Shown here piece after piece: positions 18,135 through 26,735 of a DNA stretch of 64,000 bases. Numbering within the stretch: the first letter of the stretch is position 1; the number at the start of each line of letters is the position of its first letter. Both the position numbers and the translations under genes were made by a program. The DNA comes from Bacteroidales bacterium (GTDB lineage Bacteria > Bacteroidota > Bacteroidia > Bacteroidales > VadinHA17). Under the pieces are notes generated by a model. The model had not been told where the DNA came from, did not search any database, and saw only the letters and a program-made list of their open reading frames with translations. Location of the stretch: NCBI GenBank assembly GCA_016715075.1, contig JADKBK010000002.1:248001-312000 (forward strand), given 5' to 3'.

Positions 18135-19022
18135 TTACTTATATGTTCTGGTCATAGATGAGGGGATGACGATCACGAAATCAGCCAGCGCTTTGCTTTC
18201 ATCGTCCATTTTGTCTGTATCATCCTGCAGTACGCAGGTTATTGTCATCACTTTGACGCCAGGCTGGTATTTCTCCAGGTACCAGATAATTCCCATATGC
18301 CTGTCGGAGTGATAACTGCCATTATAGTGAATTACAGTCTGACCCTCCCTGCGATAATTTGCGATAGATCTTGCCATTGTTGCATCCTTGATCGCCTGTG
18401 CCCTTGGAAGGTTTGGACTGACCTTATTCTCCTTTCCTCCGCCTATTCCGCTATCCATCGACAACATATCCTTGTAGCAAGGCAATTCAGGATCATAGTC
18501 GATTGGCAGCGGTGCAATATATTTCAATGCTTCCGGGGATAGCTTCTGCAGTGCTTCAAATCCTCCTGCTGCAACAACAGAGGCGTATCTTCTGGGTATA
18601 TTCGACGCAACCAATCGCAGTCCGTTCTCTTTGGCAAAGCTAACAAGCGGCTTATAGTCAGTCTGGTAGTTTTTCCAGAGCCTGATCTCCTTTTCAAATG
18701 ATGCCTCTTTAATTATATCGGAGAAATACTCATCTATAAGCAACTGGTTATCAGTCTCGAACATCTCCGCTGCCAGTATCAGGTTCTTTCCCTTTTCAGA
18801 GAAAAGATCCTTTGTTATTTCGAGTTCAAGCCAGTGGGCAACGGGATTATCATGAAGCTCGCCGAAAAATACAACATCTGTTTTACCTGCTTCTTTAATG
18901 ATATCTGAATAGTCTGATTTTTTACCTGTTCCGGTAAATACCCTGTAGGCAGGTTTATCCTGTGCAGAAACAGAAAATCCTATTGCAAACAATATCAGAA
19001 TGGCAGATAATTTCTTGTTCAT
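18135..19022 (-). CDS. ChaN-family exported protein
   Basis: The 295-residue product has a signal peptide (MNKKLSAILILFAIGFSVSA). The ChaN core is clear: DVVFFGELHDNPVAHWLELE near residue 48, LAAEMFETDNQ, then a conserved SYHSDRHMGI segment with its histidines near residue 235. ChaN-type lipoproteins bind two stacked hemes and are tied to iron uptake in Campylobacter. This copy lacks a lipobox Cys and is probably soluble in the periplasm. It lies downstream of the DUF5916 gene on the same strand (73 bp gap). Confidence 0.85.
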   Translation of the reverse strand: MNKKLSAILILFAIGFSVSAQDKPAYRVFTGTGKKSDYSDIIKEAGKTDVVFFGELHDNPVAHWLELEITKDLFSEKGKNLILAAEMFETDNQLLIDEYFSDIIKEASFEKEIRLWKNYQTDYKPLVSFAKENGLRLVASNIPRRYASVVAAGGFEALQKLSPEALKYIAPLPIDYDPELPCYKDMLSMDSGIGGGKENKVSPNLPRAQAIKDATMARSIANYRREGQTVIHYNGSYHSDRHMGIIWYLEKYQPGVKVMTITCVLQDDTDKMDDESKALADFVIVIPSSMTRTYK

Positions 19023-19095
19023 TTTTCGGATGTATTATTAATAACAGTCCGTCAAAGAAAAGTAAAATCATCAAATAAGCAATAGATCTGCCGGG

Positions 19096-21768
19096 TTACC
19101 TCAGGCCAAACCTGTAACTGAATTTGAGAAGGAATACATTATGAGGCTTTTCACTGAATAAGTCACCCATATCATTTGAATAGTCCATCATACCTGAGTT
19201 GTTCGATGCTGATCGCGTCTGGCTCCAGACCAGGTACACTGAAGAACCCGGATTATATTCCCATCTTAAAACAAAATTTGACAAGAACTCCTGGAAATTA
19301 AAGTCGGGTTTATCAAAAACGTAGTCGGCGGTGCCATCAGTATTTTCATCCACCAGGTACTGATCATCGTTATTTAGGGATATCTGCGACGGAGCATAGG
19401 GAGAAAACCTGCTTTTGTATTCGGACGCCATTGGATCAGTAATATATTTATATTCATAGAATTTTCCGGATGCCACGAAAGGCTGACCCCAGTACTGAAG
19501 GGTAAGGTCAGGTGAGAGGTTGAAGTTTACCCTGAAAGACATGCTGATGACTTTCTGGTCGAGGCTGCCATAGATATACCTTGTCTGGCTCCCGTAGTTT
19601 GTCTGTGTGACATACTGAAGTTCATCATAAGAGACCATATATGAAGGGTTGAGGGAGAGGGATAGTGTATTTATTGGTTTGTAAGTAATTTCGGGTTGGA
19701 TATTGAGAATATTTCCAGCTCCTGCGAATGTGACGGTATTACGCAGTTCCAGCTCAAGCTCTACTTTTTTGCGGCTATCGGTATTTAAAAAGAGCCATGA
19801 GTTCAGGCTGCCGGGAACTTTCATTATTGGCCCGCCACGGAGCATTGTATTGCTGATGGTGTTATAGTTCATATTGGTACCGGCACCTGCAGACCAGTAG
19901 TTCTTAAAATTAAGATTCCCGCTTACATTTACACCATCGAAAAGGTGGTTCCCTGAAAAGTCCCAGCCAGCGTACTGACTTGCGTTGAGGTTTATGTTCC
20001 TGTAAAAAGATTTTGGTTCCCATATCCTGTAGTTGCCCCAGGCTACCTGCAACATCTGATCCGTTTCTCTCAGGTAACCCATATCATTGAGCTCCAATCC
20101 GGGCGTTTTCCAGAGGAATGCACCGCCATAGCTCCAGTGTCCGTTTCCTGTTTTCATAAACTGAAGCCTTCCTCCGCTGCCTGAAAGTGATTTGCGCGAA
20201 GAGTCGAGAGATATACTGTTCCCGGGCCGCTGAAAATATCTTGCTGAGGATTCCTGGGCTTTAACAATTGCCATTTCTGTTCCCTGAATATAACTGAAAG
20301 CGGCATTGAGATTTATCATATAAGTCTTCTTGCTGAAATACTGTGTGAAATCGAGCCCTCCTGTATATGCATCAGTTGGAAGATTGTTTATCAGGGCATC
20401 ATTTTCATCACCGGTCAGAGGAATCTCATTCATATTACGGTTAACAGAAGTGAACATCCCTCCGATAATTGTATTTCCCTCCTTATAATCTTTCTGGAGC
20501 CTCGCAGCCAGGTAGTTTGTAAGTGGTTCAACTGTCTGATAAGAACGGTGGCCACCTGTATCAATTTCAGCGATCTCCTCGCTGGTTACCGCATCCATAA
20601 AACCCACGGAGATCCCGTTTTGTGTCTTTCCTGTAAGCTTTACAGCTCCCAGGATTGAAGTTCTGTCGGGTGAAACAGAATACCCTTCCATAGTGTCATT
20701 GTAACCATAGTAATTATAACTGCTTCCCTGTGGTTTTCGGCCTATTCTCCTTGAATAAAAGAGGTTATCATTGCCCTCAGAGCCATCACCAATCCCAAGG
20801 CCGAAGTTTATTATATTGTTCCCTTCGATAAAGAAGGGTCTTTTTTCCATGAAGAAGGTTTCGTATGCAGTGAGGTTTACCTCTGAAGGGTCTGCTTCCA
20901 CCTGCCCAAAGTCAGGGTTAATGGTAAGGTCCATTGTAAGGTTGTTTGTCACCCCTATTTTGGCATCGAGCCCTCCGTTAATCTTGTCTCGCTTTCCGGT
21001 TGCGAATGGATTTCCTTCTTCTGCCGGAAACCTTTGGGCCTGCGCTACTCCGTAAGGTGTTACGTCAAAAATTTTCCTCGGCTTAACCTGTTCAACGCCC
21101 GACATTTCGCCCAGCATATGTATTACACCTGGTGCATCCTGGGGGATATGCTGCCAAAGGCATGTTTCATCCTTTCTGTATATTGTGCGCAGTACCTCAA
21201 GGCCCCATACTTCGCCTGAATTTTTTTCAAAGCGCAGCTGGCTGAATGGTATTTTCATTTCCGCTATCCACCCCTGAGCGTTTATCGATGTTCCCACCCA
21301 CCAGTTCGGATCCCACGACTGGTCTTCATTCTCACCGTCATTTGTCATCATACGGTCAGATTTTACTCCCCCGACACTGACTCCGAAAAGGAAACCGGTC
21401 CTCTGGTCATGAAAGCTGTCGAATAAGACCGCCACCATATCACCATCCTCATGATCTCTCCGGGTTAACCGTTTTACAATACTGTCGGGACTTGAATCGA
21501 AAGATTTAATTGCCACGAAAAGATTATTGTCATCGAATAGTATTTTAAACTCTGTATGCTGGGAAGGTTTTTTGCCGTTATATGGTTCGAATTGGGTAAA
21601 ATCGTCTGTCCATTCACCTTCATTCCATATTTTATCATCAATGATTCCGTCAATCAACGGGGCCTCGGAAATATGTGTTGCCTTATAACGTTTTTTCTCA
21701 GGGGACTGTCCTGAAACAGACATAAGAAGTAAAAAGAGTAAGGCCGCAGTCAGGGAAATATTTTTCAA
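19096..21768 (-). CDS. DUF5916 outer-membrane protein with CBM9-like N-terminal domain
   Basis: The 890-residue product has a signal peptide (about 1-20). A CBM9-like sandwich follows (~28-230), with IDGIIDDKIWNEGEWTDDF, LFDDNNLFVAIKSFD and DGDMVAVLFDSFHDQRTGF. The remainder is a DUF5916-type beta-barrel with alternating polar and aromatic strands (FMEKRPFFIEGNNI, LFYSRRIGR) and a terminal aromatic strand, KFSYRFGLR, as expected for BAM-inserted proteins. The function of the family is not established. It is common in Bacteroidota and thought to sit in the outer membrane. Start ATG 21768; the next gene downstream is the ChaN gene. Confidence 0.88.
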   Translation of the reverse strand: MKNISLTAALLFLLLMSVSGQSPEKKRYKATHISEAPLIDGIIDDKIWNEGEWTDDFTQFEPYNGKKPSQHTEFKILFDDNNLFVAIKSFDSSPDSIVKRLTRRDHEDGDMVAVLFDSFHDQRTGFLFGVSVGGVKSDRMMTNDGENEDQSWDPNWWVGTSINAQGWIAEMKIPFSQLRFEKNSGEVWGLEVLRTIYRKDETCLWQHIPQDAPGVIHMLGEMSGVEQVKPRKIFDVTPYGVAQAQRFPAEEGNPFATGKRDKINGGLDAKIGVTNNLTMDLTINPDFGQVEADPSEVNLTAYETFFMEKRPFFIEGNNIINFGLGIGDGSEGNDNLFYSRRIGRKPQGSSYNYYGYNDTMEGYSVSPDRTSILGAVKLTGKTQNGISVGFMDAVTSEEIAEIDTGGHRSYQTVEPLTNYLAARLQKDYKEGNTIIGGMFTSVNRNMNEIPLTGDENDALINNLPTDAYTGGLDFTQYFSKKTYMINLNAAFSYIQGTEMAIVKAQESSARYFQRPGNSISLDSSRKSLSGSGGRLQFMKTGNGHWSYGGAFLWKTPGLELNDMGYLRETDQMLQVAWGNYRIWEPKSFYRNINLNASQYAGWDFSGNHLFDGVNVSGNLNFKNYWSAGAGTNMNYNTISNTMLRGGPIMKVPGSLNSWLFLNTDSRKKVELELELRNTVTFAGAGNILNIQPEITYKPINTLSLSLNPSYMVSYDELQYVTQTNYGSQTRYIYGSLDQKVISMSFRVNFNLSPDLTLQYWGQPFVASGKFYEYKYITDPMASEYKSRFSPYAPSQISLNNDDQYLVDENTDGTADYVFDKPDFNFQEFLSNFVLRWEYNPGSSVYLVWSQTRSASNNSGMMDYSNDMGDLFSEKPHNVFLLKFSYRFGLR

Positions 21769-21908
21769 GTTGAGATTATTCGTTTAGGTTTCAGGTTAAG
21801 GACGCAAAAGAAGAGAATCTGATGCAAAAAAAGAGGCATTTAACTATTTTTAACTAATAATATATTGACGAGGAAGTTATTCTAAAGACTGATACAGAGG
21901 GAAATACC

Positions 21909-22403
21909 CTAATCGTACAACCTGATGAATTCAAAGGAGTTCCCGGTATATCGGAGGAATCTAAGCAGATCGATTCTTGAGACTACAAGAGAAGCAGTAT
22001 TTATATTAGGGTGAAAAGTCAGTCTGTCGTAATCTTTGAGTGTCTCATCTATAAAAAGGTGGACATGTTTTCCTGTATCATTTATCAGGCCGAAAGGAGA
22101 TACTGAGCCTGGTTCAACACCAAGATATTTTTTAAGACGTATATCTGAGGCAAAAGTCAGTTTCCCCTGTCTGAGCCTTTTTTCAAGGTCCTTAATGTCG
22201 AGTTGCCGCAGGTGTTCCAGGATTACAAGATAATGTCTGTCTCCTTTATGGTTACGGAAGAAGATATTTTTGCATCTTCCTGATTTATAGTCTTTCCAGT
22301 GGATTTTTGCATCTTCAATTGTTGCAAGGGGAGGATGTTCGTGATATTCAAACATTATCTCCAGTTGTTCAAGCAGCTCGTAAAGTTCTTTCTGGCCCCT
22401 CAT
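21909..22403 (-). CDS. ProX/YbaK-type aminoacyl-tRNA deacylase
   Basis: The 164-residue protein belongs to the YbaK/ProX editing family: HPPLATIEDAKIHWKDYKSG, then CKNIFFRNHKGDRHYLVILE and SPFGLINDTGKHVHLFID. The HEHPP entry and the K/N/F/F.R core match the free-standing ProXp-ala/PrdX proteins, which hydrolyse mischarged Ala- or Cys-tRNA(Pro). The gene begins 7 bp after the stop of the SiaC-like gene upstream, in the same direction, so they are cotranscribed. Confidence 0.85.
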   Translation of the reverse strand: MRGQKELYELLEQLEIMFEYHEHPPLATIEDAKIHWKDYKSGRCKNIFFRNHKGDRHYLVILEHLRQLDIKDLEKRLRQGKLTFASDIRLKKYLGVEPGSVSPFGLINDTGKHVHLFIDETLKDYDRLTFHPNINTASLVVSRIDLLRFLRYTGNSFEFIRLYD

Positions 22404-22409
22404 CCGGGA

Positions 22410-22820
22410 TTATCTTTTTTGTGGCAGATATACAAAGCCCATGTCGACAAGTGAGGCAATGTCCTGACCGGCTTCCTTCAGGTCGGGATCCTCCTCATCG
22501 TAGATCCATTCAACAACAACAGGAATCTTGATAGAGTCGAGCCTTTTCAGTTCCAGGAATAATTCATAGAGGAATTTTGCTGAGGATGAATTGAAATATA
22601 TGAGGTTGACCTGAAATTTTAGAGGGATAATTTTTGAAAAATGTTTTGAGGTTCCTTCCAGAAGGCTGTCAATATATTTTCTGAACCATTCAATAACAGG
22701 ATAATATATTCCGCGCACGTCTTCAGGACTGGATATTCCACGCATGAAAAAAATTCTTTCATCGGGGGAAAAGCATATCTCTGGTGAAGTTGGTGTCTTT
22801 GGATAGTAGAATTTCTGCAT
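22410..22820 (-). CDS. DUF1987/SiaC-like phosphoprotein
   Basis: The 136-residue product fits DUF1987: TPTSPEICFSPDERIFFMRG, ISSPEDVRGIYYPVIEWFRK, then LIYFNSSSAKFLYELFLELK and VVVEWIYDEEDPDLKEAGQD. In Pseudomonas, SiaC is phosphorylated on a Thr in the YFNTS region by the kinase SiaB, is dephosphorylated by the PP2C/SpoIIE-type SiaA, and activates a diguanylate cyclase. Here the site holds Ser78-Ser80, still phosphorylatable. No siaB-like kinase or GGDEF gene is adjacent, but a SpoIIE phosphatase is encoded at 41.6 kb. A same-strand alternative frame starting at 22846 is a shadow. The deacylase gene follows after 6 bp. Confidence 0.85.
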   Translation of the reverse strand: MQKFYYPKTPTSPEICFSPDERIFFMRGISSPEDVRGIYYPVIEWFRKYIDSLLEGTSKHFSKIIPLKFQVNLIYFNSSSAKFLYELFLELKRLDSIKIPVVVEWIYDEEDPDLKEAGQDIASLVDMGFVYLPQKR

Positions 22821-22890
22821 CTGGCGGCATTTTTACAAAAGTGCACAATATTTTAAAACCTGCAAGGAAATTTGTGATACTGCTTCCAAA

Positions 22891-23370
22891 TCATAGTGTT
22901 AAGCTATTCTCCTCCTCGGACAGATAGCCGGTATCTTCAGAAAGGGAGGCTGCTGATGAGGCTGCAACCGCCAGCTGATCACATCGTTCATTCTCAATGT
23001 TATTGGAGTGTCCTCTTATCCAGACAAATCTTACATTATGTTTACGGTATATTCTTAGAAACCGGATCCAGAGGTCGGGATTTTTTTTCTTTTTGAATGA
23101 TTTTGATTCCCATTGAAATACCCAGCCTTTTTCCACTGAATCGGCAACATATTTTGAATCAGTATATATTATAACCCGGCTGCCGGGGATTTTAAGTGCT
23201 TCCAGTCCGACAATTACGGCCATCAGCTCCATCCGGTTATTGGTTGTGAGCCTGAACCCTTCTGATTTTTCAAGCCTGTGTCTGCCTGAAATAAGGACCA
23301 CTCCGTAACCACCAGGACCAGGATTACCACTTGACGCTCCGTCAGTATAGATAGTTATTTCACCTGGCAT
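22891..23370 (-). CDS. rnhA: Ribonuclease HI
   Basis: The 159-residue enzyme cleaves RNA in RNA/DNA hybrids. All carboxylate ligands are visible: Asp10 in IYTDGASSGNPGPGGYG, Glu48 in NNRMELMAV, Asp71 in YTDSKYV and Asp131 in RCDQLAV. The K-rich SKSFKKKKNPDLW handle and WIRGHSNNIENER loop are canonical. The start ATG at 23370 overlaps the end of the marC gene by 11 bp, indicating translational coupling. With rnhB at 26.7 kb the window encodes both RNase H types. Confidence 0.95.
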   Translation of the reverse strand: MPGEITIYTDGASSGNPGPGGYGVVLISGRHRLEKSEGFRLTTNNRMELMAVIVGLEALKIPGSRVIIYTDSKYVADSVEKGWVFQWESKSFKKKKNPDLWIRFLRIYRKHNVRFVWIRGHSNNIENERCDQLAVAASSAASLSEDTGYLSEEENSLTL

Positions 23371-23944
23371 GAGGAAGGATAATTCCGGTATTTGTCAGGA
23401 AGAGTTTTATTGCAATGGACAGCAATATTACCCCAAAGGTTTTCTTAAGGATCTGAAGCCCTCCGGCACCGAGGATCCGTTCAAATATTGTGGTAAGTCG
23501 TAAAACAAGATAAATCACAACCATATTGAGGATAAGTGCGATCAGGATATTGATAGTCTGATATTCAGCCTTAAGAGAAAGGATTGTTGTTATCGATCCG
23601 GCACCTGCGATAAGAGGGAAGGCAATCGGGAATATAGATCCGCCACCATGGGAGTCGTGTTTAAATAATTCGATGCCGAGTATCATTTCCATTGCAATGA
23701 GAAATATGATAAACGATCCGGCGATAGCAAAAGAGGAGACATCAATTCCAAAAATGCCAAGCAAGGGGCTGCCGATAAATAAGAATGCCAGCAGGATAAG
23801 AAAGGAGACCAGAGTTACTTTGAAGGATTTGATAGCTCCCGACTTTGCCTTTATGTCGATTATAATCGGAATTGATCCGGGAATATCAATAATGGCAAAG
23901 AGTACCATAAATGCAGCCAGGATCTCAATCATATTGAAATGCAT
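23360..23944 (-). CDS. MarC-family integral membrane protein
   Basis: The 194-residue product has six hydrophobic segments and the MarC/UPF0056 signatures FAIIDIPGSIPIIIDIKAK, and FPIAFPLIAGAGSITTILSL. The function of the family is unsettled; the old link to multiple antibiotic resistance was withdrawn for E. coli MarC. The gene overlaps rnhA by 11 bp. A TACCTTTG box lies 16 bp before its ATG. A repeat separates it from the peptidase gene upstream. Confidence 0.92.
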   Translation of the reverse strand: MHFNMIEILAAFMVLFAIIDIPGSIPIIIDIKAKSGAIKSFKVTLVSFLILLAFLFIGSPLLGIFGIDVSSFAIAGSFIIFLIAMEMILGIELFKHDSHGGGSIFPIAFPLIAGAGSITTILSLKAEYQTINILIALILNMVVIYLVLRLTTIFERILGAGGLQILKKTFGVILLSIAIKLFLTNTGIILPHAR

Positions 23945-23960
23945 AGTGTCAAATTTTCTG

Positions 23961-23968
23961 CAAAGGTA
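23961..23968 (-). promoter_or_regulatory. Probable -7 promoter element for marC-rnhA
   Basis: The minus strand reads TACCTTTG, a TAnnTTTG match 16 bp upstream of the ATG at 23944. A -33 box is not evident. Confidence 0.4.
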
Positions 23969-24011
23969 GTTACAAAAATGATAAAAATCCAGTAACCCAT
24001 CTTTACAGGAC

Positions 24012-24122
24012 GCCTCACCCCCCCGATAGCTTTCCCCTCTCCCGAGGGAGAGGGGCTAAGACGTTGAATATGTTGTTACTTACCCCCCTTCTCCCCCGGG
24101 AGAAGGGGCCGGGGGATGAGGC
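24012..24122. repeat. Tandem C/G-rich hairpins within a larger inverted repeat
   Basis: Two near-perfect hairpins follow each other: CCCCTCTCCC-GA-GGGAGAGGGG (24034-24055), and CCCCTTCTCCC-CC-GGGAGAAGGGG (24085-24108). Outer arms GCCTCACCCCCCCG and CGGGGGATGAGGC enclose both. It fills the gap between the peptidase gene and the marC promoter on the minus strand. There is no T-run, so this is a repeat element rather than a plain terminator. Confidence 0.75.
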
Positions 24123-24167
24123 ATAACTGTATGGGAGAAGTGGTTAAGCGATGAGGCTTTTCAAACC

Positions 24168-26318
24168 TTACTGCACTATTGTCATCTCGTCGACAAGGTT
24201 TTTCGCACCGGCATAAATATCCATGACCCAGAGGACATATCTGATATCGACAACTATTGTTCTCTGCAGTTCAGGTTCGTATGCTATGTCTCCGCTCATT
24301 GATTCCCAGTTACCATCAAATGCCAGTCCTATCAATTCTCCGTTTCCGTTCATGACAGGACTACCGGAATTCCCGCCGGTGATATCATTTGTTGTCAGGA
24401 AACAAACCGGCATATAACCATTCTTAGATCCGTACCTGCCATACTCTTTCCTGTTATTCAGATCGATCAGACGCTGAGGAAGGTTGAACTCATAATCATT
24501 TGGCTTGTATTTATCCACGACACCCTGAAGTGTTGTATAATACTTGTATGTTACAGCATCTTTGGGATCATAGTTCTCCACTGAACCATAAGACAATCGC
24601 ATCGTTGAGTTTGCATCGGGATAGAGTGTTTTTTCAGGTGACATATCCATCAATGCTGCAATCCAGAGCCTTTTGCCAGTTGTAAGGTTTGTATCAAACT
24701 GGCTGAGGTCCCTTGACAGATCGGCTCCTGTTTTTGCTATTGAAGATGCTGTAAGGTATACAGGATCAGATTCAATTGTCTTAAGAAGAGGTTTTTTAAG
24801 GAATGCATCCAGTTTTGAGGCGTCGGCAAAAAGGGATCTTTTAAACATATCATCCACAAACCTGTCAATATTGCCTTTGAATTTCTTATCTACCACTTTT
24901 GTATAATAGTCAGGATGGAATTTGGAAGGTACATCAGCCCTGTAGAGCTTCATCATGGCCTTCATTGATTTATTGTCGGTGGCAGCGCTGTAATCCTTAT
25001 AAAACCTGTCAGCGTTTTTTCTGATCTTATCAGAGGCGTCAGCGATTTTTTTGGCATCTCCCGATTTCAAAGCTGTTATCAGCGCATCCACGCCCTGGTT
25101 CATTGACAGGAGTTCACAACCCTGGAGGCATTCGAAACGGTACTGCTGGGCATTATAAAGTTCCGCCCTGCCTTCAATTGAAGATCTGATGAGATTAAGC
25201 GCTTCACCGTATTTTGCTTTTTTATCCGCATTGTCGGAAATCCATTTATTAAAGTGGTTTTCAATTTCTTCTTTTTTGGCTTTTACTCTGAGCCTTTCAA
25301 GACCTGCTTTTTGTCCGATGGAATATTTCCAGTAATTTGAGGATCCGAAATACTTTGCAGAATACTGGATATTGACTTTCTGATCGGCCTGCATATCTTT
25401 CATCCAGATCTCCTGTTTTATGCCTCTTATTTTTATCCTGTCGGGATGTACAATACCCAATTGCTCATTTACCTCGTAGGAGGTCATATATCTGTTTGTT
25501 CTTCCCGGGTAGCCAAGGATCATAGTGAAGTCGTTGGGCTTCAGATCTTTTAATGAAACAGGAAGATAATACTTTGGTTTCATGGGGATATTCTCCTTTG
25601 AATATGCAGCAGGCTTACCATCGGTACCGGTATAGACGCGGAATACGCTGAAATCGCCTGTATGACGTGGCCATTCCCAGTTGTCGGTATCAGAGCCGAA
25701 TTTACCTATTGATGATGGAGGTGCGCCAACAAGACGTACGTCACTATATTTTTCATATACAAGCAGATAGAAGTAATTGCCTCCATAAAAACTGGCAACC
25801 AGGGTCCTGTAGCTGTTACCCTCTGCTGCACTGTTTTCAATTTTTTGTCTTGCTTCACTGATAGCTGCATTACGCTCAGTTTCAGACATACCATCTTTAA
25901 CTTCAGCAAGAACCTGGCTTGTAACATCCTCTATTTTTACCAGGAATGTCACGGAAAGATTGGGATTGGGTAATTCTTCTTCCATTTTCTTGGCCCAGAA
26001 ACCATCCCTGAGGTAGTCGTGATCAACGGTACTGTGTGATTGTATAGAGCCATATCCGCAATGGTGGTTGGTAAGTATAAGTCCCTGTGAGGAGACAATT
26101 TCTCCTGTACATCCTCCTCCGAAGATTACAATTGCATCCTTCAGACATGCTTTATTCAGGCTGTAAATATCTTCTGATGACAATTTCAGTCCCATCTGAG
26201 TCATCTTACCCATGTTCAGTTTCTCAATAAGTGGAAGAAGCCACATTCCCTCATCAGCTTTTACCCTGAAGCCAAAGCCTAAAAGAAGTACGAAGGTTAG
26301 AGCAATTATCTTTTTCAT
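24168..26318 (-). CDS. S46-family dipeptidyl-peptidase, DPP7-like
   Basis: This 716-residue periplasmic serine exopeptidase releases dipeptides from oligopeptide N-termini. It has a signal peptide (about 1-21). The trypsin-like halves are visible: CTGEIVSSQGLILTNHHCGY with catalytic His85/86, and GGNSGSPVMNGNGELIGLAF with Ser651. The residue 18 positions after the Ser is Gly669 (FDGNWES), where acidic-specific DPP11 has Arg (Arg673 in the Porphyromonas enzyme). Gly points to the DPP7 type with hydrophobic P1 preference. Length fits the family (~700-720). Regulation: a TATCTTTG box lies 35 bp before the ATG. Confidence 0.93.
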   Translation of the reverse strand: MKKIIALTFVLLLGFGFRVKADEGMWLLPLIEKLNMGKMTQMGLKLSSEDIYSLNKACLKDAIVIFGGGCTGEIVSSQGLILTNHHCGYGSIQSHSTVDHDYLRDGFWAKKMEEELPNPNLSVTFLVKIEDVTSQVLAEVKDGMSETERNAAISEARQKIENSAAEGNSYRTLVASFYGGNYFYLLVYEKYSDVRLVGAPPSSIGKFGSDTDNWEWPRHTGDFSVFRVYTGTDGKPAAYSKENIPMKPKYYLPVSLKDLKPNDFTMILGYPGRTNRYMTSYEVNEQLGIVHPDRIKIRGIKQEIWMKDMQADQKVNIQYSAKYFGSSNYWKYSIGQKAGLERLRVKAKKEEIENHFNKWISDNADKKAKYGEALNLIRSSIEGRAELYNAQQYRFECLQGCELLSMNQGVDALITALKSGDAKKIADASDKIRKNADRFYKDYSAATDNKSMKAMMKLYRADVPSKFHPDYYTKVVDKKFKGNIDRFVDDMFKRSLFADASKLDAFLKKPLLKTIESDPVYLTASSIAKTGADLSRDLSQFDTNLTTGKRLWIAALMDMSPEKTLYPDANSTMRLSYGSVENYDPKDAVTYKYYTTLQGVVDKYKPNDYEFNLPQRLIDLNNRKEYGRYGSKNGYMPVCFLTTNDITGGNSGSPVMNGNGELIGLAFDGNWESMSGDIAYEPELQRTIVVDIRYVLWVMDIYAGAKNLVDEMTIVQ

Positions 26319-26353
26319 AATGTATATATTTTCCTGTTTTTCAATTCAGGCGG

Positions 26354-26361
26354 CAAAGATA
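26354..26361 (-). promoter_or_regulatory. Probable -7 promoter element of the S46 peptidase gene
   Basis: The minus strand reads TATCTTTG (TAnnTTTG), 35 bp upstream of the ATG at 26318. The -33 partner is not evident. Confidence 0.4.
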
Positions 26362-26460
26362 ATCCTATTAATGAATTATGTATATTGTAAATATCATATT
26401 AAGCAATTTTTAACAGACCTGATTCTGTCTGAACCTTTGGCGAAAAAGTCCTGTTTAACC

Positions 26461-26610
26461 GCAAAGTCCCTCACCTAAGAAATTGCAGGAACTTCTAAAA
26501 TAATAACCCTCATAACCTCAGATCGAAAATCAATTTCTCTTAGGGCGGCATGATTTTCCTCTTGGGTCGGGGAACAGTCATCCGCCATGAATGTAAAGAG
26601 TTTATAGTAG
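26461..26610. repeat. Dispersed intergenic repeat, copy B
   Basis: This is the counterpart of 5619-5800, sharing the ordered blocks GCAAAG, AGGAACTT, AAAATAATAAC, TCGAAAATCAATTT, GGCGGCA, TGATTTTC, GGGTCGGGGAA, CATGAATG and AAAGAGTT. It is shorter by about 30 bp in the middle. It lies in the 417 bp gap between the peptidase and rnhB genes; no gene is seen. Confidence 0.65.
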
Positions 26611-26735
26611 GCGCTAAGTATTCGCAAAGGTCCCGGTTTGGTTTGACTTTTTCAATACCCACACATTACTAATCTCTGCATTTACAATTTTATTCTTAAG
26701 TCGACACTTATTTTGCAGGGGATGTGGCAGAACAG

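Noticed and set aside
22619..22846. Alternative minus-strand frame beside the SiaC-like gene
   Set aside because: The overlapping DUF1987 frame has all the family motifs; this one has none.
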